Counted from the first letter of the stretch, positions 15,101 to 19,824 are shown. The stretch: 64,000 nt of DNA from Polynucleobacter sp. 30F-ANTBAC (GCF_018882385.1 NZ_JACVON010000001.1:232942-296941), one strand, 5' to 3'. Numbers and translations are program-made. The notes: generated by a model not told the origin, from the letters alone.

Positions 15101-16122
15101 GTTCTTTGCTTGGAAATAATTTAATCCTAGCCAGAAAAACATTTAGTGCGCCTGGATCTGGAAATCATAATTTGTCTATTGAAGCTGTTGTAGATGCAAC
15201 TATTGCTAATGATATTGGTACTGCGCCTGGCGTTAATAGAACTATCAATGCAACGATTGACAATAATGGCTTAATTAATGAATTACGAGTTATCGCTGGC
15301 AATGACATCAATTTATTTGCCGATGTGAGCACTAAAAACCTTCAAGATTACACGGCAAACAGTATTAATATCGGCAGTGTTCAAAATACATTGGTTCATA
15401 ACCAAGTGAATTGGAATCTCTCTGGCACCGACGGATACAGTGCATTTAATCCTAGCTATGTAAAAGAGAGTAACCCTGATTTGATTAGAACACTCATATC
15501 TGTAGACCCTACAATTCGTTTTAATGGTGCTGTGAATGATGTAATTGATGGCACACATTCGTTGGTGACGATAGCTATAGCGAGATCACAAAATCAAGAT
15601 GCGGAAATCATCTTCGAATCAACAATTGGCGCTGAACGCAAGTTATTTTCAGTTAGTGCTAGAACGATTCAATATCTTGAAGGTGCTTTAGCTCCGACTG
15701 ATAGGGGTACGATTAAAGTCGGAGGCAGCATTAGAACAGTGGCTGATCAGCGATACCAAACAAATATGTTTGAGGTTACCGGCGATGCGCCTATAACAAT
15801 GGCTTCGGATGGTGGCGTAATTCGTATTTTGACAACTGCCTATAGCATGCGAGTAGGTATTAGCTTGGATTATGCTTTCTCAAATCCACCAGAGTTAAGC
15901 GCTGGCTCAGGATTGATTCGCCTTGCTGATGTGCTTCGCGACGTGCCATCTAATGATATTTCAGCAGGTGTTCTCTCTAATAAATTATTACGTATGGCTG
16001 TATTTAAAGATGAAACAAATGACTCTGTTGATGCTGAGGTAAATGTTGGCGATATCGAGCCAAGTAATAATTTAAAGTGTGACACTAACAATGATCTTTC
16101 TGACTGTCAATTTGGCTTTTAA
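1..16122 (+). CDS. giant repetitive secreted filamentous protein (TpsA/adhesin-like), 5'-truncated by window
   Basis: The reading frame is open from base 1 and the first codons already encode repeat sequence (DAITLVD), so the true start lies upstream; the TTG at 13 is only the first possible start codon. Visible order by codon: 1-1056 tandem array of 84/86-residue modules containing KTYDGTTSL or KTYDSNTSL (YDG-like); about 1057-1240 two MBG/YDG-like domains; from about 1350 onward autotransporter-type beta-strand repeats of the form GxNTYSGxTTI; about 1540-1700 a single non-repetitive aromatic-rich insert; about 4660-5373 a unique C-terminal part. The protein is Ser/Thr/Gly/Asn-rich, and I noticed no Cys except a C-x8-C pair six residues before the end. 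No outer-membrane barrel is visible at the C-terminus, which favours two-partner secretion over a classical autotransporter. The N-terminal secretion domain is not in view. Role as a surface fibre or adhesin is inferred. Confidence 0.9.
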   Translation, partial: DAITLVDTSDASGGLASNYQLPSLNRANAPVTINPKTVALSASKTYDGTTSLTGKVTITTGVGSETLAYSGATANDANVATANKYINAITLADGTNGGVATNYQLPTLNRANAPVTINAKTVTLSAEKTYDSNTSLTNYVTVTTGVGSETLTYSGATANDANVTTTDKYISAITLVDGTNGGAATNYQLPTLNRANAPVTINAKTVTLSAEKTYDSNTSLTNYVTVTTGVGSETLTYSGATANYANVATANKYVNAITLVDASDASGGLASNYQLPTLNRANAPVTINPKTVALSASKTYDGTTSLTGKVTITTGVGSETLTYSGATANNANVATTDKYISAITLVDGTNGAATNYQLPTLNRANAPVTINAKTVTLSAEKTYDSNTSLTNYVTVTTGVGSETLTYSGATANHANVATTNKYMDAITLVDASDASGGLASNYQLPTLNRANAPVTINPKTVALSASKTYDGTTSLTGKVTITTGVGSETLTYSGATANDANVATANKYIDAITLVDASDASGGLASNYQLPTFNRANAPVTINPKTVALSASKTYDGTTSLTGKVTISTGVGSETLTYSGATANDANVATANKYVDAITLADGTNGGVATNYQLPTLNRGNAPVTINAKTVTLSAEKTYDSNISLTNYVTVTTGVGSETLTYSGATANDANVATANKYIDAITLVDASDASGGLASNYQLPTLNRANAPVTINPKTVALSAYKTYDGSTSLTGKVTITTGVGSETLTYSGATANDANVATANKYIDAITLVDASDASGGLASNYQLPTLNRANAPVTINPKTVALSASKTYDGTTSLTGKVTITTGVGSETLTYSGTTANDANVATANKYIDAITLVDASDASGGLASNYQLPTLDRANAPVTINPKTVALSASKTYDGTTSLTGKVTITTGVGSETLTYSGATANDANVATANKYVDAITLVDASDASGGLASNYQLPTLNRANAPVTINPKTVALSASKTYDGTTSLTGKVTITTGVGSETLTYSGATANDANVATANKYIDAITLVDASDASGGLASNYQLPILNRANAPVTITLKVLTITADARSTTYGTELVLGTTGFTQSGLDTSVDSISGITLKHGTNTTVPGTQFAGTYTDEIIASAATGSGLSNYSISYVPNTLTVNKYAISINAPDVTKAYNGNLSYTASNADLAAMGAHLLNSDVITAATITFANKNVSAGDKVVTLDAITLSDSNGGNNYQVTLVGNSTSTITRQSSVTWVGGATGEWFTPNNWALTSDNSIRGAVPDLSNVSAVVIPSGTTVTFNPSNISGLAEAGTVNISTLTGGSLNLTSGSLSGTDINLANLNTSAGTTLTASTGVTVAPASGISNTLAGVLAGTGTLTTNGPGTLILSGQNTYSGATNINAGVISISADDNLGVAPGSTTVNSLNLNGGTLLVTGDITLNSHRGISLGANGGTFDIDDTKTLIYNGVIADANAVVGNLIKEGTGVLRLSGDNTYTGSTVINAGELNVTGSLSDSTAVSVATGATYNLGSSDSIASLAGSGSVNLNTYTLTIVGSEYEYFSGFGLNSNWISSTGTLLTANQAQSTNHPALESNVLSFAYVDGSYVYRDITLNSLGSLTLSVDYKSAFGRPSGIDTGRVILEFYNAQNTLIAGSTVTSTDLNGSIGGWTSTSLAANAIPATATKVRVKLYQVNEFENWGGHYGIQFTSPSLISANGSGSSTTFAGVISGSGNLVHNSAGTLTLSGANTYSGTTTVSAGTLSVTGSLNDSTAVTVASGATYNLGASSTIASLSGAGNVTLNANTLTVAGSANTTFSGEMSGTGSLVKEGAANFTMSGANTYTGDTTINDGTLTLTGSLAIATDFVMTNAAVWDLQASQTIASLTMAGDNSITKSTGTSSLTVTGASTLANSITTSGTQTYTGAVTLAADTALAGSTINNVSTLNGGGFNLTLTGNAGVDGAISNVANLSVSGTSNLGADVTTSGSQTYTGAVVLSSDVVLTSSNSGITLVGAITGSAQDLTVSTGSGAITLANVGTNVAYLGDVVLNSSGTTTLGGPVYAASIQTDSSGTGAGTIVINGGLVKTTGTQTYREAVTLGATTELAGSTVNNVSTINGGGFNLTITGNADVDGAITDVANLSVSGISNLGADITSSGTQTYTGAVTIAGADLVLNGTTINIISTVDGEGNSLTITGNADIDGAISNVANLSVSGTSNLGADVTTSGTQTYTGAVALSSDVVLTSSNSGITLVGAITGSAQDLTVSTGSGAITLANVGTNVAYLGDVVLNSSGTTTLGGPVYAASIQTDSSGTGAGTILINGGLVKTTGTQTYREAMTLGSATELAGSTVNNVSTINGGGFNLTITGNADVDGAITDVANLSVSGTSNLGADITSSGTQTYSGAVTISGGDRTLTTTDSLITFSDIVNSEANQARSLTLIVGTSGVEFNGTVGGATNGSLGAIDITGNLNLNSDIVQAASLTVSRTSNLGGDVTTSGSQIYNGAVTISGADRILTTTDSPITFSDVINSEANEARALTLSVGISEVEFNGDVGGATNGALGAIEITGNLDLNSAIAHAASLAVSGISNLGADVTTSGAQTFTGAVIVSGDDRLLTGSLINNGSTLNGGGFNLTITGDADVNGAITNVANLIISGASDLGSDITTAGNQSFSGTVTISDDVSLISTNGNINFASTLNGAQTLTLVTGNGGDITFTGAVGGSAGLMGLDITTDVLTANTMNFANNGILSITNNGDSLIQGLISGTGIAFDKSGNGTLILNGNNTYGGVTTVSAGMLKLGHLNALGSDASISGTIVKTNATLDLNSFDMTEPVALNGGRVINGTLNGAMVLTADSILEAAPNQFVRINGVISGNFGLTLIGGGTFTFSGNNTYSGLTNISAGILIITHDHGLGSTLTGTTIASGATLDLYNVAVGAEAITLAGGTIKDVTSSLAGDITLTAHSTVSATNMDDTLTLSGVISGAYNLTKTGLGTVALSGVNTYTGVTTVSSGILALIGDGAIADSAKVIADGLLDISGATSSASIKSLSGSGSVVLGSKALSLTAANDTFSGVISGIGSLALVDGSQTLSGANTYSGMTTITNGTLSLSGSGSIAESSKLVANGTLDISAASSAINIKSLSGANTGLVSLGNQDLILTAANDNFAGVIDGNGDVTLSSGHQTFSGANTYTGMTLINGGTLVITNSTGLGSTAAGTSIADGATLNLQNVTIGAESIDLAAATLVTSSGTSSLAGPITLSDDATIEVTGTQLTLSGGISGVDFGITKIGAGGLVLSGTNTYTGDTNISAGILRVTGSLHHNTDLTVASGAIYDLGASDTIASLAGAGNVILNSNTLTLDGTSSTNYSGEMSGSGSLVKEGSATLTLSGTNVYTGGTSINAGTIKIGSAAALGDASSTVTVASGAVLDLNNIVMTQANPLTLHGSGISQSGSLINSAANTVVNGVISSAKYIGSITLASDVVLGGSGDYILSGSLTGAYSITKVGVHKVTLIGSSNGSTVTTISAGTLQIGDGNMLGYLGSGVVTNNATLIFNLPSNLTIANSVGGSGDLIKLGAGTLILSGDSTFSGDTAIGAGTLSITGTLAGGNYQGDIANDGILSVNTSAIQEFSGIISGSGSFIKTGPKTIILSGNNTYTGKTSISDGYLYIGSDGNLGAAPGSFVADQLTFNNGSLFNYNGANITFDANRGITILGNNVIQVNNGGTIAVLGSVTGAGSLSLLANGGDLNGTLRLAGSNTYSGATTIQGGTLLLTGTLGNGNYANSIANEGVFLVDTNADQEFSGVLSGNGILIKTGSNDLVLSGINTYSGSTTVNAGKLTVTGSLSDLTDMIVAGGAIYTLGASDTIASISGTGWIDLNSYTLTSNTASDTNFSGVISGTGDFEKSGTGVLTLSGDNTYSGLTTITDGTLFVSGSLSDSTAVIVAADAIYSLGAGDRVASIEGSGAINLNSYTLTSGSTSDTTFSGVISGAGSLIKVGSARLSLTGQNTYSGGTVIHEGVLFGGEGSELTTTFGTGLITANSGTTLWLDHATLANDIVLNNATLQGTNGYGEIFNGHITLTGSNILVNHYYMTLNGSIGGSGSLIKNEPGYLILAGNNTYTGATTINTGTAIVTHDHGLGSTLTGTTIASGATLDLYNVAVGAEAITLAGGTIKDVTSSLAGDITLTAHSTVSATNMDDTLTLSGVISGAYNLTKTGLGTVALSGVNTYTGVTTVSSGILALIGDGAIADSAKVIADGLLDISGATSSASIKSLSGSGSVVLGSKALSLTAANDTFSGVISGIGSLALVDGSQTLSGANTYSGMTTITNGTLSLSGSGSIAESSKLVANGTLDISAASSAINIKSLSGANTGLVSLGNQDLILTAANDNFAGVIDGNGDVTLSSGHQTFSGANTYSGDTYLHGGTLALTGSLATTADVLMSNSAVWDLQVAQTVASLTMSSGNSITNSAGVSSLTVSGDSILANNITTTGAQTYAGAVALSSDVVLTSSNSNITLVGAITGSAQNLTVSTGGGAITLANVGTNAAYLGDVVLNSSGTTTLGGPVYAASIQTDSSGTGAGTIVINGGLVKTTGTQTYREAMTLGSATELAGSTVNNVSTINGGGFNLTITGNADVDGAITNVSNFEVSGTSNLGADITSSGTQTYTGAVTISGGNRTLTGATITTSSTLNGSDYDLAINGHSIALGAITNITNWSVSGDYNQVGNLTAQTLTVGGDINLNGAISILNTQPWSISNQITLTGNSSIITNNADITFANRIVGTNNDLTVSTGSGAITLNGVGNSNAFLGSVALNSSGLTQLNSTFYAASIQTDTANNGVGTIASSSALIHTTGIQLYREAFTFTNDIHLIGSLIDSRDVLNGGDKNIRITGNAALATLNTRGSYLQLGNLIAGTISVSANTNIDGVATIGTLNTAGNYVQNGPVTAESITVSGNANLTGHAIFGTFNVGGSYTQVGELSGNVMTVAGDYTQSDGAFNIQNATVVGNTNLTVSGYIGLLTNNGALRLFGTLDANSINVGGNLMLHGSIRTTGDQIWTGQSEIVLIGNSSLLGNNLILARKTFSAPGSGNHNLSIEAVVDATIANDIGTAPGVNRTINATIDNNGLINELRVIAGNDINLFADVSTKNLQDYTANSINIGSVQNTLVHNQVNWNLSGTDGYSAFNPSYVKESNPDLIRTLISVDPTIRFNGAVNDVIDGTHSLVTIAIARSQNQDAEIIFESTIGAERKLFSVSARTIQYLEGALAPTDRGTIKVGGSIRTVADQRYQTNMFEVTGDAPITMASDGGVIRILTTAYSMRVGISLDYAFSNPPELSAGSGLIRLADVLRDVPSNDISAGVLSNKLLRMAVFKDETNDSVDAEVNVGDIEPSNNLKCDTNNDLSDCQFGF
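4618..5100 (+). other. non-repetitive globular insert between beta-strand repeats
   Basis: About 160 residues of the giant protein interrupt the low-complexity beta-helix pattern. The segment is rich in Tyr, Phe and Trp and has charged residues (for example YEYFSGFGLNSNW, SVDYKSAFGR, RVKLYQVNEFENWGGHYG), unlike the Ser/Thr/Gly/Asn composition around it. It resembles a jelly-roll or carbohydrate-binding type fold in composition and strand pattern, but I cannot assign a family. It is flanked on both sides by GxNTYSG or GSGNLV type repeats. Confidence 0.55.
5827..6444 (+). repeat. direct repeat copy 1 (period 717 bp)
   Basis: This segment matches 6544-7161 almost base for base at an offset of exactly 717 bases. 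Both copies encode SNVANLSVSGTSNLGADVTT through to the TYxGAVTI motif. A third, more diverged copy covers about 13402-13925. Confidence 0.85.
6544..7161 (+). repeat. direct repeat copy 2 (period 717 bp)
   Basis: Second copy of 5827-6444, with only scattered substitutions. Between the copies lies a spacer of about 99 bases that is more diverged. An imperfect 300-base tandem duplication follows (about 7141-7440 against 7441-7740). Confidence 0.85.
7141..7740 (+). repeat. imperfect 300-bp tandem duplication
   Basis: Both halves encode GAVTISG, a DR(T/I)LTTTDS motif, FSD(I/V)(V/I)NSEAN and VEFNG, then NLGxDVTTSG. The offset is exactly 300 bases, with many substitutions, so this event is older than the 842-base duplication further on. 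Confidence 0.75.
8650..9491 (+). repeat. 842-bp segmental duplication, copy 1
   Basis: By line-by-line comparison this block equals 12310-13151 at an offset of exactly 3660 bases. The only difference I found is at 8676 (g) against 12336 (a), a synonymous change in a Thr codon. Sequence on either side differs at once. Confidence 0.93.
12310..13151 (+). repeat. 842-bp segmental duplication, copy 2
   Basis: Copy 2 of the block at 8650-9491. It encodes the same string of residues, beginning THDHGLGSTLTGTTIASG and ending at QTFSGANT. The length and near-identity imply a very recent duplication or gene conversion inside the gene. Confidence 0.93.
13402..13925 (+). repeat. third, diverged copy of the 717-bp-period repeat
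   Basis: Aligns with 6643 onward (offset about 6759), encoding VALSSDVVLTSSNS through TQTYTGAVTISGG. Differences are scattered and mostly at single bases. Confidence 0.8.
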
Positions 16123-16133
16123 TTGGCAGGATT

Positions 16134-16754
16134 ATGATTAAATTAATTGCCAATTCAAATTACACCAAAAACTTTATTCAAGTTTTTAAATGGGTTCTAG
16201 GTGTTCACATTATTATTGGGTTGATTGCTCTTTTAGGATTGCCAAAATTTAGTTTTAAAAAAACCCCTGATATTACTATTGAACTATCTGTATTGGCACC
16301 TTCCTCTGGTGGCGATAAAAATAGCACCTCCCAGCAACAAGCCATTGAGAAGAAAAGAGTAGAAAAAGTTTTGCCTAAAGATGAAGAGGGTACTCAAGTT
16401 AAGGATTTAACCCAAGTATCCCAAGCTGGCTCTATTAGTTCCTCATCAGGGCCGGCTGCAGCTCTTACTTCAGATGCTGATTACAAAGCCTCCTATTTGA
16501 ATAATCCTAAGCCACCTTACCCACCATTAGCTGTCAAAATGCGCATTGAGGGGAAGGTCGGTATCATTGTAGAGGTTCTTCCTAATGGTAAAGCTGGAAG
16601 GGTAACTATAGAGTCCTCAAGCGGTCAAGACATGCTTGATCAGTCTGCTTTACAAGCCGTGAAACAGTGGCAATTTATACCAGCTAAAAAAGATGGCGTG
16701 GTAGTGCCTCAAGTGGTCCGCATCCCAATTAATTTCAACCTTAAGAATAGATAA
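16134..16754 (+). CDS. energy transducer TonB family protein
   Basis: 206 residues with the TonB layout. There is a short cytoplasmic N-terminus, one membrane segment near residues 20-40 (WVLGVHIIIGLIALLGL), a Ser/Gln/Lys-rich periplasmic linker, and a C-terminal TonB domain from about 118 (NNPKPPYPPLAVKMRIEGKV, then LDQSALQAVKQWQFIPAK and PINFNL). It would carry the force generated by ExbB-ExbD to an outer-membrane partner. The ATG follows the giant gene's stop by 11 bases with GGCAGG in front, and the exbB start is one base after its stop, so the genes are probably co-transcribed. The linker is not the long Pro-Glu/Pro-Lys type of E. coli TonB. The outer-membrane partner is not visible here. 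Confidence 0.88.
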   Translation: MIKLIANSNYTKNFIQVFKWVLGVHIIIGLIALLGLPKFSFKKTPDITIELSVLAPSSGGDKNSTSQQQAIEKKRVEKVLPKDEEGTQVKDLTQVSQAGSISSSSGPAAALTSDADYKASYLNNPKPPYPPLAVKMRIEGKVGIIVEVLPNGKAGRVTIESSSGQDMLDQSALQAVKQWQFIPAKKDGVVVPQVVRIPINFNLKNR

Positions 16755-16755
16755 G

Positions 16756-17394
16756 ATGAATTCTTTCATTGTTAATGCAGTATTACTGATCCTTATTTTT
16801 TTATCCGTCTTCACGTGGACGATAGCGGTAGTGAAAATAAAACAATTCAAAAGATTAACTGAATCTAATCAATTATTTCAAAGTCGGTTTTGGAATGCTG
16901 TCGACTGGGATGATGGGCTGCAGATTATTGAAGAAAATAATTGTGAATTTGCTAAATTAGCTAAAGTTGGAATTGCTGAATTAAAAGATTATGAGAAAAA
17001 CCCAAGTTCTCTTAAATACATGGGAGATGCCCATGATATTCTTGAGCGTCCAATACACCAAGAGATTCAAAAGATTCTTCGCACTCAAGAAAAAGGGATG
17101 GCTGAGTTGGCATCCATTGGTTCTACGGCACCTTTTATAGGTCTATTTGGAACTGTATGGGGCATCATGGTGGCCCTGCAAGAGATTAGCGCAAGTGGCC
17201 AAGCCAGTATTGATATTGTGGCTGGACCCATTGGTGAGGCACTCATAGCAACAGCCATTGGTATTGCAGCAGCTCTTCCTGCTGTGCTTTTTTATAACTA
17301 TTTTTTACGTAAGATGAAGATTTGGATTACTGAACTTGATGGGTTTTCAGATTCATTTTTACGCTTGGCATGTAAACAAATTACCTCAAAGTGA
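16756..17394 (+). CDS. exbB: MotA/TolQ/ExbB proton channel family protein
   Basis: 212 residues. An N-terminal membrane helix (about 5-25, VLLILIFLSVFTWTIAVVKI) is followed by a cytoplasmic region, then two further membrane segments in the conserved MotA/TolQ/ExbB region: IGSTAPFIGLFGTVWGIM near 120-137 and GPIGEALIATAIGIAAALPA near 157-177. Together with ExbD it should form the inner-membrane proton-driven motor that energises TonB. It sits between tonB (one-base gap) and exbD (10-base gap). TolQ is the alternative family member, but the TonB-like gene upstream favours ExbB. Confidence 0.9.
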   Translation: MNSFIVNAVLLILIFLSVFTWTIAVVKIKQFKRLTESNQLFQSRFWNAVDWDDGLQIIEENNCEFAKLAKVGIAELKDYEKNPSSLKYMGDAHDILERPIHQEIQKILRTQEKGMAELASIGSTAPFIGLFGTVWGIMVALQEISASGQASIDIVAGPIGEALIATAIGIAAALPAVLFYNYFLRKMKIWITELDGFSDSFLRLACKQITSK

Positions 17395-17404
17395 TCATTA
17401 ATTC

Positions 17405-17821
17405 ATGTCTTTAAGCTCTCAAAAAAGTGAAGATGGATTAATGGCTGAATTGAACGTCACACCTTTAGTGGATGTGATGTTGGTTCTGTTAGTGATCTTT
17501 ATTGTTACTGCCCCGTTAATTGTCCCTCAATCAATCAAGGTTAACTTACCGAAAACACAAGCGGTTTCTCAACAAGAGCAAGCCAAGAATATCCAATTAT
17601 TTATCTCAGCTAATGGGCAGGCAACTTTAGATAACCAGTTAGTTGATGATTTATCACTCGCAAAAGAGTTGAATCTATTATCTAAGGACCCAAAAGTACA
17701 GCTGCAGATCAATGCAGATAAAACTGTAACTTATGGCCGAATTGCTGAAATTATGGCTATAGCTCAAGCAAATGGCGTCACTAAACTATCTTTTGTTACT
17801 TTATCAACAGCCAAAAAATAA
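17405..17821 (+). CDS. exbD: biopolymer transporter ExbD
   Basis: 138 residues with a single N-terminal membrane helix near 20-40. The hallmark is the sequence LNVTPLVDVMLVLLVIFIVT, in which the Asp of PLVDVML is the conserved proton-path residue of the ExbD/TolR family. A periplasmic domain follows (about 45-138). It completes the tonB-exbB-exbD set. A 95-base gap separates it from the first bactofilin gene on the same strand, so a separate promoter there is possible. Confidence 0.92.
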   Translation: MSLSSQKSEDGLMAELNVTPLVDVMLVLLVIFIVTAPLIVPQSIKVNLPKTQAVSQQEQAKNIQLFISANGQATLDNQLVDDLSLAKELNLLSKDPKVQLQINADKTVTYGRIAEIMAIAQANGVTKLSFVTLSTAKK

Positions 17822-17916
17822 TTTATTGGTCATACGTTCCCTGAAGAGCTAATTGTTCAGGTCTATTTAAAGGCATAAATTAGATATCCACTATGTTGAC
17901 TGCTTAGGAGCTAACT

Positions 17917-18354
17917 TTGGGCTTGTTAGGAAAAAGTAAAAAAATGATTCAAGATATCCCTGGGGAGTCATTTGAAACACTAATAGGATCAAGTACCCAG
18001 ATTTACGGCCGTCTCGTCATTAGTGATAGCGTTAGAATTGATGGTGAAATTCAAGGCTCTATTGAAGCTCAACCAAATTCTGAAGTTACTGTCCATATTG
18101 CTCATGATGGCACTGTGATTGGTGATCTTCATGCCCACCGTATTTTGGTTAATGGAAAAATAGATGGGAATATTTACGCCAAAGAACGATGTGATTTATT
18201 TGAAACTTCACGGGTTAGGGGAGATATTCATTACGGTTTGATTGGCATTGAGCATGGTGCTGAATTCTATGGTGAGATGTTAAAAAAGTCCTTATTACCG
18301 TCTCCTGATCCTGACCCCGTCACTGATTTTTCTTTATCCTCAGATGCCCAATAA
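17917..18354 (+). CDS. bactofilin family protein (copy 1)
   Basis: 145 residues, a polymer-forming cytoskeletal (bactofilin, former DUF583) domain at about 24-120: YGRLVISDSVRIDGEIQGSI, then GDLHAHRILVNGKIDGNI and RGDIHYGLIGIEHGAEFYGEM. Such domains form a right-handed beta-helix and polymerise without nucleotide. The start is TTG at 17917, supported by TAGGAG at 17905-17910 with six bases between. The Pro/Asp-rich C-terminal tail (SPDPDPVTDF) is probably disordered. First of four consecutive bactofilin genes; it is most similar in layout to the second. Confidence 0.88.
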   Translation: MGLLGKSKKMIQDIPGESFETLIGSSTQIYGRLVISDSVRIDGEIQGSIEAQPNSEVTVHIAHDGTVIGDLHAHRILVNGKIDGNIYAKERCDLFETSRVRGDIHYGLIGIEHGAEFYGEMLKKSLLPSPDPDPVTDFSLSSDAQ

Positions 18355-18501
18355 GTTCTTTTATAAGGCTTTTTTGTAAATTCCTCATAAGAATATGATT
18401 TTTATAAGTTAATTTTATTTCGTCAATAGTAAAATGACATTCGTTTCAAGATTAACTTTGCTAATCATTCGCTTATTTTAAAAAACCTTTTGGAAGACAT
18501 A

Positions 18502-18900
18502 GTGATTTTTGGTCGAAAGAAAAGAACGCAGTTATTAATGCCAAGTATTGAGACTTTTGACTCAATGATTGGTGCTGGGTCAGAAATACACGGGCGCTTA
18601 GTAGCCAATAAAAGTATTCGTATTGATGGCATTGTTTACGGTAATGTTGAGACTCCACCTGGAGTTGTTGATATTACAATTGCGTTAGGTGAATCGGCTA
18701 AAATTTACGGCGATATCACAGCCTATAGAATTTTAATTGGCGGTTACGTTGAAGGTAACGTTTATGGAGCTGAACGCGTGGAGCTTCATGAAAAAGCAGT
18801 AGTAAATGGTGATGTAAGTTATGCGGAGCTCGGCATTGAACCTGGCGCTGAGATTGTTGGATTAATGGTGAAAAAAGCTACTAAAAAGGTAAATATTTAG
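18502..18900 (+). CDS. bactofilin family protein (copy 2)
   Basis: About 132 residues from a GTG at 18502, chosen because GGAAG lies five bases upstream; a TTG at 18490 in the same frame would add four residues. The bactofilin core covers about 20-125, with IHGRLVANKSIRIDGIVYGN, GDITAYRILIGGYVEGNV and NGDVSYAELGIEPGAEIVGL. The strand pattern parallels copy 1 closely, including the APP/TPPG insertion region, suggesting an old duplication. The 147-base gap in front is very AT-rich and may hold a promoter, though I could not fix its boxes. Confidence 0.87.
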   Translation: MIFGRKKRTQLLMPSIETFDSMIGAGSEIHGRLVANKSIRIDGIVYGNVETPPGVVDITIALGESAKIYGDITAYRILIGGYVEGNVYGAERVELHEKAVVNGDVSYAELGIEPGAEIVGLMVKKATKKVNI

Positions 18901-18930
18901 TCTTTTATATCTAAATAAAATGGGGGAATT

Positions 18931-19281
18931 ATGTCTGATCAGAATCAAAATGGTTGTTTAACAGTTGGCGAAGGTGTCTCTTTATCTGGTAACTTTTCGG
19001 TACCTGACATCGCCTTTATTTCTGGAACTGTTAATGGCGAATTGACCGCTAGAGAAATTTTGATTGGTGCTACAGGTGTGGTTAAAGGTACTGTTTCTGC
19101 AGATATCATAGATGTGAGAGGTGAAATTCATCAAGAAATTACGTCTAAGAAATCATTGCTGATTCGCTCAACCGGCAGAGTAAGTGGCAATATCACTTAT
19201 GTTGAGTTAGAAATTGAAAAAGGTGGTGACATTCAAGGCACCATGGTCAAAACAGATGCGCCATCAGGCAGCAACTACTAA
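18931..19281 (+). CDS. bactofilin family protein (copy 3, short)
   Basis: 116 residues, almost entirely bactofilin core with a very short N-terminal tail: SGNFSVPDIAFISGTVNGEL, then GATGVVKGTVSADIIDVRGE and SGNITYVELEIEKGGDIQGT. It lacks the RIDG motif region of copies 1 and 2. ATG at 18931 is preceded by a GGGGG run. It lies 30 bases after copy 2 and 13 before copy 4, so these are likely one transcript. Confidence 0.86.
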   Translation: MSDQNQNGCLTVGEGVSLSGNFSVPDIAFISGTVNGELTAREILIGATGVVKGTVSADIIDVRGEIHQEITSKKSLLIRSTGRVSGNITYVELEIEKGGDIQGTMVKTDAPSGSNY

Positions 19282-19294
19282 TCGAGGTTGAATC

Positions 19295-19720
19295 ATGTTT
19301 AGTAGAAAAAATGAAGATGAGTCAAAAATTCAGTCTGATGAGAGTTTTAATCAAGTTTCTGCTGAAACTGAAGCTTCTGAAGTAAGTGATGTCGATTCAT
19401 CACAAATCCGTAATCTTAAACCGTCGATGATTAGTGAAGGTTTTGATTTCAATGGCGATATTAAATCAAATGGGTCATTAACTGTTGATGGATCGATTGT
19501 TGGGCAGGTTTCTGTTGATAGCTTAATCGTTGGTGTTACTGGATCAGTTTCTGGAACGATTACTGCAAAATCTATTAACGTTAAAGGTAAATTGGCGGGT
19601 AATGTTAGCTGCTCAGACATCATTGTGGGCGGTAGATCAATTGTGGATGGTAACGTAACTTACTCTTCTATCACCATTCAGCGTGGCGGCATTATTAAAG
19701 GCGACCTTAAAAAATCCTAA
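19295..19720 (+). CDS. bactofilin family protein (copy 4, acidic N-terminal extension)
   Basis: 141 residues. The first 45 or so are acidic and probably disordered (Glu, Asp and Ser rich). The rest is a bactofilin core: GFDFNGDIKSNGSLTVDGSI, then GVTGSVSGTITAKSINVKGK and DGNVTYSSITIQRGGIIKGD. ATG at 19295 follows GAGG. The differing tails of the four bactofilins suggest different partners in a mixed polymer, which is inference. A strong terminator follows at 19770. Confidence 0.87.
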   Translation: MFSRKNEDESKIQSDESFNQVSAETEASEVSDVDSSQIRNLKPSMISEGFDFNGDIKSNGSLTVDGSIVGQVSVDSLIVGVTGSVSGTITAKSINVKGKLAGNVSCSDIIVGGRSIVDGNVTYSSITIQRGGIIKGDLKKS

Positions 19721-19769
19721 GTTTTATATGGCTTTTACTTTTCTGTTGTGATTAATATCGGAGAGATAT

Positions 19770-19803
19770 AAAAAAACCCACCAGTTATTTGGTGGGTTTT
19801 TTT
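19770..19803. terminator. bidirectional intrinsic terminator
   Basis: An A-run then CCCACCA, a five-base loop, TGGTGGG and a T-run form a perfect stem that reads as a rho-independent terminator on both strands. It separates the bactofilin genes from the convergent PPIase gene. Confidence 0.92.
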
Positions 19804-19824
19804 ATATAGAATTAAATTTTTTAA

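Noticed and set aside
15313..15558. Cys-rich minus-strand open frame at the end of the first giant gene
   Set aside because: No ribosome binding site, lies wholly opposite a confident coding region.
17822..17916. Promoter boxes in front of the first bactofilin gene
   Set aside because: The 95-base gap has candidate AT-rich boxes (near TTGTTC and CATAAATTAG), but none with good spacing.
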